Assembly: GCF_005503555.1 (NCBI RefSeq)
Contig: NZ_SCNG01000004.1
Coordinates: forward strand, 372,001 to 436,000
Source of the DNA: Rudaea sp. 3F27F6
GTDB lineage: Bacteria > Pseudomonadota > Gammaproteobacteria > Xanthomonadales > Rhodanobacteraceae
Length of the DNA stretch: 64,000 nt
Direction of reading: 5' to 3'
The first letter of the stretch is position 1. The number at the start of each line of letters is the position of its first letter. Under the pieces are notes generated by a model. That model was not told where the DNA came from. It saw nothing but the letters and a program-made list of their open reading frames with translations, and did no database searches. This document shows, in pieces, positions 37,941-46,648 of the stretch. A program made the translations under genes and the position numbers.

Positions 37941-38711
37941 TCACGTTCCGGTGGGGTCCGGACGGCTCTCGGCCTGCGGTTTGATCAGGAAGCGCGCACC
38001 GATGATGCCGAGCTCGTAGAGCACGCACATCGGGATCGCGAGCATCAGCATCGACAACGCGTCGGGCGGGGTGAGGAAGGCTGCGACCACGAACGAAGCG
38101 ACGATCGCGTAACGCCGGCTTTCGACCAACTGCGCCGGTGTGACCACGCCGACGACGACGAGAATCAGCAGCACCACCGGAATCTCGAAGCACAATCCGA
38201 ACGCGAGAAACAGCAGTACGGCGAAGTCGAGGTATTTGCCGATGTCGGGCGATACCGTCACGCCGGCCGGCGCGAACGCGGCGGTGAACTTCGCCACCGC
38301 CGGCAGCACGAGAAAGTAGGCGAAGGCGCAGCCGATGTAGAACAGCACCACCGCCGAGACCAGGATCGGCACGGCGAGGCGTTTTTCGTGCTTGTACAGA
38401 CCCGGCGCGACGAACGCCCAGAGCTGGTAGAGCACGACCGGCATCGCCAGCACGAGGGCGACGAAGAAGGCGAACTTGACCGGAATCAGGAACGGCGCGA
38501 TCACCTCGATCGCGATCATCGTCCCGCCGTTCGGCAGATGCGAGACCAGCGGCAGGGCCAGCCAGCCGTAGAGCTTGTTCGCGAACGGCAGCAAACACAG
38601 CAGCAAGATCATCACCGCCGCGACCGCCTTGAGCAGGCGCGCGCGCAGTTCGATCAGATGCGAGATGAAACTCTGCTCGCCATCCTCGCCCTGAGATTCA
38701 GTGTTGCTCAT
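37941..38711 (-). CDS. tatC: Sec-independent protein translocase TatC
   Basis: 256 residues with six predicted membrane helices. FISHLIELRARLLK at the N-terminus is the conserved cytoplasmic signal-peptide-binding segment; FVAPGLYKHEKR and FGLCFEIPVVL are further TatC signatures. It recognises twin-arginine signal peptides together with TatB. Its start overlaps the tatB end by 14 bases. Confidence 0.96.
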   Translation of the reverse strand: MSNTESQGEDGEQSFISHLIELRARLLKAVAAVMILLLCLLPFANKLYGWLALPLVSHLPNGGTMIAIEVIAPFLIPVKFAFFVALVLAMPVVLYQLWAFVAPGLYKHEKRLAVPILVSAVVLFYIGCAFAYFLVLPAVAKFTAAFAPAGVTVSPDIGKYLDFAVLLFLAFGLCFEIPVVLLILVVVGVVTPAQLVESRRYAIVASFVVAAFLTPPDALSMLMLAIPMCVLYELGIIGARFLIKPQAESRPDPTGT

Positions 38712-39066
38712 GGCGCAGAGTGTCGGGAGGCGGAGGCGGGGCCGAAGGCGGCGGCTCGATGGGTGGCACAGCGGTCGCTTCGATTTCCCTGGCGGTCTGT
38801 TGGACCGAAGATTGAATACCGGCCGAAGTGTTGCGCAGGTCGTTGTGCAGGTCCGTCGCGGCGCGCTTGGCTTCTTCGATGCTGCGTTTCAGATCTTCGG
38901 CCTGCAGTTCGCGTTCGATCTCGTCGCGCACGCTCTGCCAGCTGTTGCGCGCACGCCGCGCCAGCGCGCCCGCGGTGCGCGCCACTTTGGGCAGGCGCTC
39001 CGGGCCGAGCACGAGCAGGGCCACGACCGCGATCAAGCCAATCTCGCCGAAACTGAAATCAAACAT
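38698..39066 (-). CDS. tatB: Sec-independent protein translocase TatB
   Basis: 122 residues. MFDFSFGEIGLIAVVALLVLGPERLPKVAR is the TatB membrane helix, hinge (GPERLP) and start of the amphipathic helix; a long charged helix and a proline-rich tail (PPPSAPPPPP) follow. It is the receptor partner of TatC. tatA ends 24 bases upstream. Confidence 0.95.
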   Translation of the reverse strand: MFDFSFGEIGLIAVVALLVLGPERLPKVARTAGALARRARNSWQSVRDEIERELQAEDLKRSIEEAKRAATDLHNDLRNTSAGIQSSVQQTAREIEATAVPPIEPPPSAPPPPPDTLRHEQH

Positions 39067-39090
39067 GGCTCCGCGCCCGCTGCGATTGCG

Positions 39091-39312
39091 TCAGTGCGAA
39101 TCCACCTTGCTGGAATTGCTTTTCGCGTTGTCGTTCTGCGTCGGCGGATCGGCCTTCAACTGCGCCTGATCGTCCGGATCGGCGATGCCTTTTTTGAAGC
39201 CCTTGATCGCCGACCCGAGGTCCTCGCCGATATTGCGCAGCCGCTTCGTGCCGAACACGAGGGCGACGATGACGAGAAGAATGAGCCAATGCCAGATGCT
39301 GAAACCACCCAT
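39091..39312 (-). CDS. tatA: Sec-independent protein translocase TatA
   Basis: 73 residues. [29 protein letters not shown] shows the short membrane helix, the FGTKRLRN hinge and the following amphipathic helix ([10 protein letters not shown]). It polymerises to form the protein-conducting pore. GGAGG sits 7 bases before the ATG. It is first of the tatABC operon. Confidence 0.96.
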   Translation of the reverse strand: MGGFSIWHWLILLVIVALVFGTKRLRNIGEDLGSAIKGFKKGIADPDDQAQLKADPPTQNDNAKSNSSKVDSH

Positions 39313-39377
39313 TTGCGACCTCCAAAAACCGCTTCAATCAATGGTTGGCATCATATCCCATCGCCGCTGCGGAAACC

Positions 39378-40049
39378 TTAGTGGCCGTACTCTTCGAGGC
39401 GATCGCGGAAGTCCACGACCGGGTTCGGCACATTGCTGACGCCGCCGGCGAAAATGCGCCGCGGCGTCACGCCGGCGCCATAGACGGCGGCATTCGCGTC
39501 GTTGTCGATCGAGATCACCGAGCCGTCGAGCGCGGCGCCGGCAAACAGACCGCGTGCGCGCGAGTACGAGAAGATTTCCGCCTTGAGCTGGGCGTCGGTC
39601 GAGGCCTGCGCCGTGCGCCCGACCGGGCCGGCCGCGGCCGAGGCGTCCGCGCCGAGCGTGAACTTGCCGTGCACGATCGAATCAACGCCGCGTTGGGTGC
39701 GGAACACGAGGATCACGTCGGTCGACGACACACCGGCCTGGAAACCGATGCTGCCACCCGACATCGAAATGAAGCTCGGATTGCTCCAAGTGCCGTTTTC
39801 GGTTTTCACCGACAGCAGCCCGAGACCGTGGCGGCCGCCGATCACGAGCCCCGCCTTGATCACGTCGGGAATCACCGCGACCGCGTAGGCATTGGCGATC
39901 ATGTCCGACGGCAGCCCCTTGTCGGGGGCCTGGGTCAAGTCGCGCAGCACGCGCACGGCGTTGGCCGCACGCTGGTTCTCGGCCTCGCCGGCAAACACGG
40001 TTGGGACACAGGCGAAAATCGACGCAAGAACGAGCAACCAATACTTCAC
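39378..40049 (-). CDS. SYLF-domain (YSC84-like) lipid-binding exported protein
   Basis: 223 residues, using GTG 40049 because GAGGAG lies 7 bases upstream and the product then starts with a signal peptide (LLVLASIFACVPTVFAG). The mature protein is one SYLF domain: PDVIKAGLVIGGRHGLGLL, SNPSFISMSGGSIGFQAGVSS, VFRTQRGVDSIVHGKFTLGAD and YSRARGLFAGAALDG. These proteins bind phosphoinositide-like lipids in eukaryotes; the bacterial, probably periplasmic, role is unclear. It lies 65 bases upstream of tatA on the same strand. Confidence 0.9.
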   Translation of the reverse strand: MKYWLLVLASIFACVPTVFAGEAENQRAANAVRVLRDLTQAPDKGLPSDMIANAYAVAVIPDVIKAGLVIGGRHGLGLLSVKTENGTWSNPSFISMSGGSIGFQAGVSSTDVILVFRTQRGVDSIVHGKFTLGADASAAAGPVGRTAQASTDAQLKAEIFSYSRARGLFAGAALDGSVISIDNDANAAVYGAGVTPRRIFAGGVSNVPNPVVDFRDRLEEYGH

Positions 40050-40133
40050 GAGAACTCCTCGAAGGTGACAATGTGGAAAAAGTAGACCCACGCGCATGAA
40101 CACGACGGCAACCGGACCGGCCTGCGGTCCACG

Positions 40134-40139
40134 TATAAT
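40134..40139 (+). promoter_or_regulatory. Perfect -10 box just before hemH
   Basis: TATAAT ends 6 bases before the hemH ATG, so initiation would fall on or next to the start codon and the mRNA would be leaderless. The -35 region is GC-rich and weak. Confidence 0.35.
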
Positions 40140-40145
40140 TGCACG

Positions 40146-41186
40146 ATGACCGACATTATCGCGCCGCAACCAGCTTCCGCGCAGGCGCCTGGCGCGAAAA
40201 CCACGGTACTTCTCGTCAACCTCGGCACGCCGGACGCACCGACGCCGGCTGCCGTGCGCCGCTATCTCGCGGAATTCCTCTCCGATCCGCGCGTGATCGA
40301 GACACCGCGCTGGCTGTGGTGGCCGATCCTGCACGGCGTGATTTTGCGCATACGCCCGGCGCGTTCTGCGCACGCCTATTCGAGTATCTGGACCGAGCAA
40401 GGTTCCCCATTGCTGGTTCTCAGCCGCGCGCTGAGCGAAAAGCTGCGCGGCGTTTTCGCTCCCACGGACGTGAATGTCGAGCTTGCGATGCGCTACGGCA
40501 CGCCGTCGATTCGTGACGTGATCGCTCGTCTGCACGGCGAAGGCGTGCGCCGGCTGCTCGTGCTGCCGCTGTATCCGCAATACTCCGCCGCCTCGACCGG
40601 CTCGGCCTTCGACGCGACCACGCGCGCGTTGCAGACGCTGCGCTGGCCGCCCGAGCTGCGCTTCGTCAACGACTATCACGACGATCCTCGGCATATCGAC
40701 GCGCTCGCTGCGAGTGTGCAGGCGCATTGGCAGCAGCACGGCCGCGCGCAGAAGCTGCTGCTGTCGTTCCACGGTCTGCCGCAGAGCTGCATCGATCGCG
40801 GCGATCCGTATCTCGATCATTGCCGCGCGACGACCCGCCTCCTGCAAGCGAAACTCGGCTTGAACGACAGCGAATGCGCGTTGAGCTTCCAGTCGCGCGT
40901 CGGCCGCGAAGTATGGATCAAGCCGTATACGGAAGAGCTGCTCGATCGCTGGCCCAGCGAGGGCGTGCGCAAAATCCAAGTGCTCTGCCCCGGCTTCGCC
41001 GTGGATTGTCTGGAAACGCTCGAAGAAATCGCCATCCGGGATCGCGCGCGTTTCATCGCCGCGGGCGGCGAGTCGCTCGACTATATCCCGGCGCTCAATT
41101 CGCAAGACACCCAAGTCGATGCGCTCGCCGGACTGATCCGGCGCCATCTGCAAGGCTGGACGGAAGCGACGCATGCAAGCGCGTGA
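40146..41186 (+). CDS. hemH: Ferrochelatase
   Basis: 346 residues. TTVLLVNLGTPDAPTPAAVR, the RYGTPSIRDVI strand, LVLPLYPQYSAASTGS, and LLLSFHGLPQSCIDRGD with the metal-binding His are all present, as is QSRVGREVWIKPYTE. It inserts Fe2+ into protoporphyrin IX, the last step of haem synthesis. The first about 17 residues are a non-conserved extension, but no later start codon is available. The end overlaps the next gene by 14 bases. Confidence 0.96.
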   Translation: MTDIIAPQPASAQAPGAKTTVLLVNLGTPDAPTPAAVRRYLAEFLSDPRVIETPRWLWWPILHGVILRIRPARSAHAYSSIWTEQGSPLLVLSRALSEKLRGVFAPTDVNVELAMRYGTPSIRDVIARLHGEGVRRLLVLPLYPQYSAASTGSAFDATTRALQTLRWPPELRFVNDYHDDPRHIDALAASVQAHWQQHGRAQKLLLSFHGLPQSCIDRGDPYLDHCRATTRLLQAKLGLNDSECALSFQSRVGREVWIKPYTEELLDRWPSEGVRKIQVLCPGFAVDCLETLEEIAIRDRARFIAAGGESLDYIPALNSQDTQVDALAGLIRRHLQGWTEATHASA

Positions 41187-42093
41187 GCTGACGATCGCGA
41201 CACCGCACCTGCGTCTCGCCGCCAAGGCCTGGGGCGATCCTGCGCTGCCGCCGCTGCTTGCGATCCACGGCTGGCTCGACAATGCGGCGAGCTTCGATAC
41301 GCTCGCGCCACTGCTCGCCGAACACTTCCATATCGTCGCGCTCGACCTGCCGGGCCACGGCCGCTCGCAGCATCGTCCGCCCGGCGTGCGCTATCACTTC
41401 ATCGACTATCTCGACGACGTGCTCGCCGCGGCCGATGCGCTCGGCTGGGAACGTTTCAGCCTGCTCGGCCATTCGCTCGGCGGCGGCGTTGCGAGTTTCC
41501 TTGCCGCCGCATTTCCCGAGCGCGTGCAGAATCTGTTTCTCATCGAAGTCGCCGGCGCGGTCAGCGCACCGGCCGACAAATCGCTGGCGCAACTGCAGAA
41601 AGGCATCGTGCAGTTCCGCGAGAACGCCGCCAAACAACTGCGCGTATTCACCAATATCGACATCGCCGTCACCGCACGGCGCAACGCCGGCGGCCTTTCG
41701 GATGACGCAGCGCGTACCCTCGTGTTGCGAGGCATCCGTGAAGTCGAAGGCGGCTGGTCCTGGTCGTCCGATCCGCGTTTGATGCCGGCCTCACCGCAGC
41801 GCTTCACCGAAGATCAGGTGCTCGACGTGCTCGCCGGCGTGCACGCACCGACTCTGTTCGTGCTCGCCGAACCGATGGCCCTGCAGATTCCTGAAGCGGC
41901 GATGCTCGCACGCGCTGCGCAAATACCGAATCTGGCTCTCGTGCGCCTGCCCGGCAACCATCATCTGCATCTGGAAAACGCCGAGCCGGTGGCCGAGGCG
42001 ATCCTGCACTTCGTGCAATTTCCTCCGCCGTCGCCCGATCAGGCCGATGCGATCGCACCCGCTTCGCGCAAGAACTCGCGCATAGAGTCATAA
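41173..42093 (+). CDS. Alpha/beta hydrolase
   Basis: 306 residues. The fold is clear: LLAIHGWLDNAASFDTLAPLL (oxyanion region), GHGRSQHRP, nucleophile Ser in LGHSLGGGVAS, and catalytic His in PGNHHLHLENAEPVAEAI. The family includes serine-hydrolase-like esterases of unknown substrate. It overlaps hemH by 14 bases and is probably co-transcribed. The last about 20 residues (DQADAIAPASRKNSRIES) run antisense through a HAD gene remnant and look like an accidental extension. Confidence 0.85.
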   Translation: MQARELTIATPHLRLAAKAWGDPALPPLLAIHGWLDNAASFDTLAPLLAEHFHIVALDLPGHGRSQHRPPGVRYHFIDYLDDVLAAADALGWERFSLLGHSLGGGVASFLAAAFPERVQNLFLIEVAGAVSAPADKSLAQLQKGIVQFRENAAKQLRVFTNIDIAVTARRNAGGLSDDAARTLVLRGIREVEGGWSWSSDPRLMPASPQRFTEDQVLDVLAGVHAPTLFVLAEPMALQIPEAAMLARAAQIPNLALVRLPGNHHLHLENAEPVAEAILHFVQFPPPSPDQADAIAPASRKNSRIES

Positions 42094-42185
42094 CCCGAGA
42101 ACAGATGGCTCGCGCTGCCGAGTCTCGTCGCGGCAGCGATATTGCCGGGCATATCGTCGATATAGGCGGCGCGCCGCGCGCCCCG
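42039..42185 (-). pseudogene. C-terminal remnant of a HAD-superfamily hydrolase gene
   Basis: About 45 codons on the minus strand read AAYIDDMPGNIAAATRLG, then ASHLFSGYDSMREFLREAG and a stop. This is the end of a HAD phosphatase (the Asp-Asp loop followed by the ageing-helix region, as in beta-phosphoglucomutase-like enzymes). No N-terminal DxDxT half lies upstream; instead the frame runs into antisense of the metallopeptidase gene. The piece has no start codon of its own and is best read as a truncated relic. Confidence 0.55.
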
Positions 42186-42196
42186 CCACACCGACG

Positions 42197-42976
42197 TCAG
42201 GCTTCGATCAAGCGCGCCAATTCCGCTTTGAGTGCATGCCCGCGCGCCTTGAGCCATTCACGCTGCTCTTTCCAGTCGGGATAGAGCGAACCGACGAGAG
42301 CCCAGAATCGCGGCGAGTGGTCGCGGTAGCGCAGGTGGCAAAGTTCGTGGATAACGACGTATTTGAGCGCTTCGGGCGGCGCGAGCGCAAGGGCGAGATC
42401 GAGGGTGACCGCATCGCGCGTGTCGAGGCTGCCCCAGAGGCTCTTCAGCGGCTTCACGCGCACGCCGGTCGGCGCGCGGCCGAGTTCGGGCACGTAGCGG
42501 GCGAACAGGCGCGAGACATCGCGGCGGATTTGCGCCTGCAGGAACGAATGCAGCAATGAACGCACCGCCGACAGCGTGCGCTTGTTGTGCGGTTTCGGCA
42601 GGGTGAGCACGAGGCGGTCCTCGCCGTCGAGTTCGATATGCGGGAAGGCACCGTCGCGCCAGATCAGGCGCTTGGTTTCGCCGCGCAGAGGAATCAGCGT
42701 CGGGCGACCCGGTTCGATCGGTGGCGGCGCGTCTTCGAGTTGCAATTCGTCGAGCTTACGTTCGAGCCAGTTCGCATGTTTGCGCAGGAAGGCGAAGACC
42801 TGCGCAGGATGCGTCGAAGGCGGATAGGAAACGCGCGCGCCGCCAGACGTAACGGTCAGGCGCAGGCGCCGGGCACGTGGGTGCGCGGCACGCAATACCT
42901 TGATCGTATCGCCGTCGTCGGTCGCGAGTTCCAGATAATCGTTCTGCTCTGCCAAGGTCATACCTATAAACCTCAT
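42197..42976 (-). CDS. YgjP-type M48-like metallopeptidase
   Basis: 259 residues, DUF45/WLM family. The zinc motif is His210-Glu-Leu-Cys-His214 (VVIHELCHLRYRDHS), with a third ligand likely in the following helix (SPRFWALVGSLYPDWKE). The upstream LKSLWGSLDTRDAVTLDLAL (the usual S-x-W-GSC-like strand) is typical. The start at 42976 has GAGG six bases before it; ATG 42961 is an alternative. E. coli YgjP is linked to UTP hydrolysis and repair-like roles, but the function is not settled. Confidence 0.85.
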   Translation of the reverse strand: MRFIGMTLAEQNDYLELATDDGDTIKVLRAAHPRARRLRLTVTSGGARVSYPPSTHPAQVFAFLRKHANWLERKLDELQLEDAPPPIEPGRPTLIPLRGETKRLIWRDGAFPHIELDGEDRLVLTLPKPHNKRTLSAVRSLLHSFLQAQIRRDVSRLFARYVPELGRAPTGVRVKPLKSLWGSLDTRDAVTLDLALALAPPEALKYVVIHELCHLRYRDHSPRFWALVGSLYPDWKEQREWLKARGHALKAELARLIEA

Positions 42977-43006
42977 TGTTGCCTCGGCGTCGCGTGACCG
43001 GATGGC

Positions 43007-43924
43007 TTACTTTTTGTCGGTGGGTCGGGGGAGTCCGAACCACTCTTCAAATTTTGCAAACAGCCGTCTCAATTCGAGAGACATCAACGCGAAGACCGCG
43101 TCGAGTTCGGCGGCGGCGCTTTCCTTGTCGCCTTCACCGAGTTCGTCCTGAATTACGTCGAGGAAACGCAGCTTGCGCACCACCAGGTCTTCGCCCAGGG
43201 AGAAGCTCAGACGGTCCTCGAACGTCAGCCCCAGCGCGAACACCTGTTTCCCACTTTTCAGATGCTCCCGTACCTCGTCCGTTTCAAGCTCCTGGCGGCG
43301 GCAGCGGACGATCGCGCCGGACTCGACCGGATCGCGCAGTTCGCATTCGTCCCCGAGCGCCAATCCGGCAGGCAATTTCCCGCCTGCGAGCCAATCGGTC
43401 ATCAACACCCGCGGCGATTCTTCCGCCGCCATCGGCAGCGCCGGAAAGCTGCCGAGCGCCTCGCGCAATTGCGTGACGGCTTCTTCGGCGGCTTTCTTGC
43501 TTGCGGTATCGACGACGAACCAGCCTTCCTTGCTGTCCAGATAAGCACTCCGCTTTGACAGGCGTATGAAAGCGCGCGGGAGAAGATCGGTCAACACCTC
43601 TTCCTTGAGTCTTTTACGCTCCTTGCCACCGGGCTTTCGGCCGGTTTTTTCGGCTATTTTCTGCAAACGTGCCGCTAATTCGTCGTTTATTACCGAAGAT
43701 GGCAGAAGTTTGTCTTCACCACCGAGGGTCACCAGGGCAAATTCGCCGGTCCGGTGGACCAGGGCTTCTTCATTACGGCCGAACGGGGAAACGAAGCCGC
43801 GCGTGGCGAGTTCGATCGGTCCGCATGGCCGCAGCTTCTTCTCGACGAGATCGTCCTCGAGCGACTTGAGCGATTTGGCCACGGCGGGCGAAAAGCGAAA
43901 CAGGGTCAGATTGCGAAACCACAT
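43007..43924 (-). CDS. rdgC: Recombination-associated protein RdgC
   Basis: 305 residues, close to the E. coli length. The N-terminus MWFRNLTLFRFS, the GFVSPFGRNEEALVHRTGEF segment, KERKRLKEEV and TDWLAGGKLPAGLALGDECEL are RdgC signatures. It forms a ring-shaped dimer on DNA and restrains RecA. The frame opens upstream at 43978, but that part is repeat sequence, so ATG 43924 is used. It is separated from ttcA by a MITE-like repeat. Confidence 0.95.
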   Translation of the reverse strand: MWFRNLTLFRFSPAVAKSLKSLEDDLVEKKLRPCGPIELATRGFVSPFGRNEEALVHRTGEFALVTLGGEDKLLPSSVINDELAARLQKIAEKTGRKPGGKERKRLKEEVLTDLLPRAFIRLSKRSAYLDSKEGWFVVDTASKKAAEEAVTQLREALGSFPALPMAAEESPRVLMTDWLAGGKLPAGLALGDECELRDPVESGAIVRCRRQELETDEVREHLKSGKQVFALGLTFEDRLSFSLGEDLVVRKLRFLDVIQDELGEGDKESAAAELDAVFALMSLELRRLFAKFEEWFGLPRPTDKK

Positions 43925-43953
43925 GGAATGAAGGTCCTGAAATTGGGCGTATG

Positions 43954-44037
43954 GACACGAATCGACGCGGATGGACACGGATCAAGAGCGAGAGCCCTCA
44001 ATCGCTTTATCCGTGTCGATCCGCGTTAATCCGTGTC
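43954..44037. repeat. MITE-like palindromic repeat, copy A
   Basis: Terminal arms 43954-43982 and 44009-44037 are inverted copies of a 29-base unit (GACACGGATTAACGCGGAT followed by CGACACGGAT) with about four mismatches, enclosing 26 bases. Sequence to the right (AAATTTCTTTT) also matches copy B at 56123-56368. The right arm supplies the last codons (Asp-Thr-Asp) and the TAA stop of ttcA. Confidence 0.7.
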
Positions 44038-44904
44038 TGAAATTTCTTTTGCACTGTCGCCGAGCAGCCAATCGGTTTGCGATAGCGGCGGGTTCGGCGA
44101 ACGCGCACCGAGCGAGGCGAAGTCGAACAGCTCGCGGTCGGCGAGCTGCGAGGGCGCGATCGACGTCATCGAACGGAACACGTTCTCGATGCGCCCCGGG
44201 GTCTTGCGTTCCCACTCGTGGAGCATGGCCTTGATCGCCTTGCGCTGCAGGGTTTCCTGCGAACCGCAGAGATTGCACGGCATGATCGGATACGCCTTCA
44301 TTTCGGCGTACTCGGCGATGTCGCTCTCCTTGCAGTAGGCGAGTGGGCGGATCAGCACGTGCTTGCCGTCGTCCGACTGCAGCTTCGGCGGCATCGCCTT
44401 GAGCCGCGAGTGGTAGAACATGTTGAGGAAGAGCGTCTCGACCATGTCGTCGCGATGGTGGCCGAGCGCGATCTTGGTGAAACCGGCGCGTTCGGCGTGC
44501 GTGTAGAGCGCGCCGCGGCGCAGGCGCGAGCACAGCCCGCACATAGTCTTGCCTTCGGGGATCACGCGCTGGACGACGCTGTACGTGTCTTGCTCGAGAA
44601 TCTCGAACGGTTGATCGACGCTGCGCAGATAGTTCGGCAGGACCGTTGGATCGTAGCCCGGCTGCTTCTGGTCGAGATGCACGGCGACAAGCTCGAAGCG
44701 CACCGGCGCCTTCGCCTGCAGCTGGCGCAGCACGTCGAGCAAGGTATACGAATCCTTGCCGCCGGACAGGCACACCATCACGCGGTCGCCGTCTTCGATC
44801 ATGTTGTAGTCGGCGATCGCTTGGCCGACCTGGCGGCGCAGCCGCTTGGCCAGCTTATTGGCGTCGATACGCTGGGCGGGCAGCGCGAGAGGGATAGCGT
44901 TCAT
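44026..44904 (-). CDS. ttcA: tRNA 2-thiocytidine synthetase TtcA
   Basis: 292 residues from ATG 44904 ([20 protein letters not shown]). The PP-loop SGGKDS is at residues 47-52, the cluster-binding cysteines are in [11 protein letters not shown] and CNLCGS, and [14 protein letters not shown] is characteristic. It thiolates C32 of certain tRNAs using an iron-sulfur cluster. The frame is open upstream through ten 7-bp repeats to 45057, but the conserved protein starts at 44904. No ribosome-binding site is present before that ATG because the repeat abuts it. The C-terminal ISDTD comes from a MITE-like repeat. Confidence 0.93.
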   Translation of the reverse strand: MNAIPLALPAQRIDANKLAKRLRRQVGQAIADYNMIEDGDRVMVCLSGGKDSYTLLDVLRQLQAKAPVRFELVAVHLDQKQPGYDPTVLPNYLRSVDQPFEILEQDTYSVVQRVIPEGKTMCGLCSRLRRGALYTHAERAGFTKIALGHHRDDMVETLFLNMFYHSRLKAMPPKLQSDDGKHVLIRPLAYCKESDIAEYAEMKAYPIMPCNLCGSQETLQRKAIKAMLHEWERKTPGRIENVFRSMTSIAPSQLADRELFDFASLGARSPNPPLSQTDWLLGDSAKEISDTD

Positions 44905-44974
44905 GTGAGCGGTGAGCGGTGAGCGGTGAGCGGTGAGCGGTGAGCGGTGAGCGGTGAGCGGTGAGCGGTGAGCG
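44905..44974. repeat. Ten perfect 7-bp tandem repeats against the ttcA start codon
   Basis: GTGAGCG is repeated ten times without a mismatch; on the ttcA strand this reads as CGCTCAC units ending at the ATG. Seven is not a multiple of three, so gain or loss of a unit shifts any upstream frame. With ten units the frame from ATG 44997 is fused to ttcA as three copies of HRSPLTA. Confidence 0.95.
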
Positions 44975-45156
44975 GGAACAGTTTGCATTGCTTTCATTCC
45001 CGCGCAAGAGGGGCTTTCAACAGCCGCAGGGCTGGTCATCCAGCTCTTGCTTGTCACGCTGTCGATGAAAGAAGAGAGGCGAAAGAAAATGCCGGGCTGC
45101 CGCTTGCGTGGATGTGACGCAGCGGGAGTGCATATTGTAGGCCCAAGCGCCCGCCA

Positions 45157-46533
45157 TCAACCGCGGTAGCGCTCCTGCAATAAAGCAAAGACCGCGCGCA
45201 GGCCGAGCGCCTCGCCGCCCGCAGGGCGGCCGGGCTTGTCCGCATCGTTCCAGGCGTACGTGTCCAGATGCAGCCACGGAATCGTCTGCGGCACGAACCG
45301 TTCGAGATACAGTGCCGCGGTGATCGACCCTGCATGCCGGGACGGACCGGCATTGGCCAGATCGGCGATGCGCGATTCGAGCATCGCGCGATACGGCGCC
45401 CACAGCGGCATATGCCAGATCGGGTCCTGTTCGCGGCGGCCCGCGGCGACCGCGGCGTGCGCCAGTTCTTCGCGGTTGCCGAACAAGGCCGGCAGATCGG
45501 GACCGAGCGCGATGCGCGCAGCGCCCGTCAGGGTAGCGAAATCGACGATCAAATCGGGTTTCGATTCGCTCGCATAGGCCAGCGCATCGCAGAGCACGAG
45601 GCGGCCTTCGGCATCGGTGTTGTCGATCTCGACGGTCAGGCCGGCGCGCGTGCGAATGACTTCGCCTGGACGAAAAGCATTGCCGGCGACCGCATTCTCC
45701 ACCGCGGGAATCAACAGAGTCAGACGCACCGGCAAGCGCGCGCGCAGCACCAGGTCGGCCAGCGCGATCGCATGCGCCGCGCCGCCCATGTCCTTCTTCA
45801 TCCAGCGCATACCGTCCGCCGACTTGAGGTCGAGGCCGCCGGTGTCGAAGCAGACGCCTTTGCCGACGATGACGAGGTGCGGATGCTTGGTCTCTCCAAC
45901 GCTTAGCTCGGCCAGACGCGGCGCGCGATGGCTGGCACGACCGACCGCATGGATCGTCGGGAAACCGTGCGCGAGCAAATCCTCGCCGACCCATTCGCGA
46001 TACTGCGCCTGATGCTTTTCAGCCAGCACTTTCACTGCGGCGGCAAGTTCGACCGGGCCCATGTCCTCGGTCGGCGTGTTGACCAGGTCGCGCACCTGCG
46101 AGGACGCATCGATCCGCGCTTCGATCGCGCGCAGCACGGCGCCGTCGACCGCAAGCCGCGCCGGCGCGCGTGCCGCCTTGCGATAGCGCGTGAACTGGTA
46201 GGCGCCGAAGCCCCAGCCGAGCGCGGCGCGTTCGGGATCGAGCGCGATGCCGCCAGCGTCTAGGCGATAGCTGCCTTCGGGCAATCTCTGCGGCAAAGCG
46301 GCGAGCGCATAGAGATCGTCCGCCGCGGCAATGCCCGCGAGCACGCGCTTGGCCTTGCCCTGCGCATCGGGCAGCAGGCAGAACGTGCCCGGCACGGCTT
46401 CGAAACCGCTGGCCGCGATCCAATTGGCCGCGGTCTTGCCGAGTTTGGCCGCGGTGGTGCGCAGCGACGCCTTGGTCACCGCGATGAGGGGAATGGCCTG
46501 GGGGGCGCGACGTGTTTCGATCAAACCGTGCAT
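45157..46533 (-). CDS. M17 leucyl aminopeptidase family protein
   Basis: 458 residues from ATG 46533 (MHGLIETRRAPQAIPL). The catalytic domain has VIVGKGVCFDTGGLDLK (metal-binding Lys/Asp), MKKDMGGAAHA, and the family signature NTDAEGRLVL, followed by DFATLTGAARIALG. It is a two-metal cytoplasmic aminopeptidase. Its N-terminal domain is shorter and divergent from PepA, as in the PepB/probable-aminopeptidase branch. It precedes ttcA on the same strand, with about 180 bases and the repeat tract between. Confidence 0.93.
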   Translation of the reverse strand: MHGLIETRRAPQAIPLIAVTKASLRTTAAKLGKTAANWIAASGFEAVPGTFCLLPDAQGKAKRVLAGIAAADDLYALAALPQRLPEGSYRLDAGGIALDPERAALGWGFGAYQFTRYRKAARAPARLAVDGAVLRAIEARIDASSQVRDLVNTPTEDMGPVELAAAVKVLAEKHQAQYREWVGEDLLAHGFPTIHAVGRASHRAPRLAELSVGETKHPHLVIVGKGVCFDTGGLDLKSADGMRWMKKDMGGAAHAIALADLVLRARLPVRLTLLIPAVENAVAGNAFRPGEVIRTRAGLTVEIDNTDAEGRLVLCDALAYASESKPDLIVDFATLTGAARIALGPDLPALFGNREELAHAAVAAGRREQDPIWHMPLWAPYRAMLESRIADLANAGPSRHAGSITAALYLERFVPQTIPWLHLDTYAWNDADKPGRPAGGEALGLRAVFALLQERYRG

Positions 46534-46648
46534 GGGTGCTTCCCGACCTGGAGGTGACGATAAGATTACAACCTCCCGCGCCTGCGCACGACGGGAGTCC
46601 ATCGCGCCCGCGCGGCCGACCCGCGCTAAACTACAACGCAGCTCGCGT

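Noticed and set aside
44905-45057. 51-residue N-terminal extension of TtcA
   Set aside because: It consists largely of the tandem repeat translated as HRSPLTA and has no similarity to TtcA N-termini; kept only as a phase-variation hypothesis.
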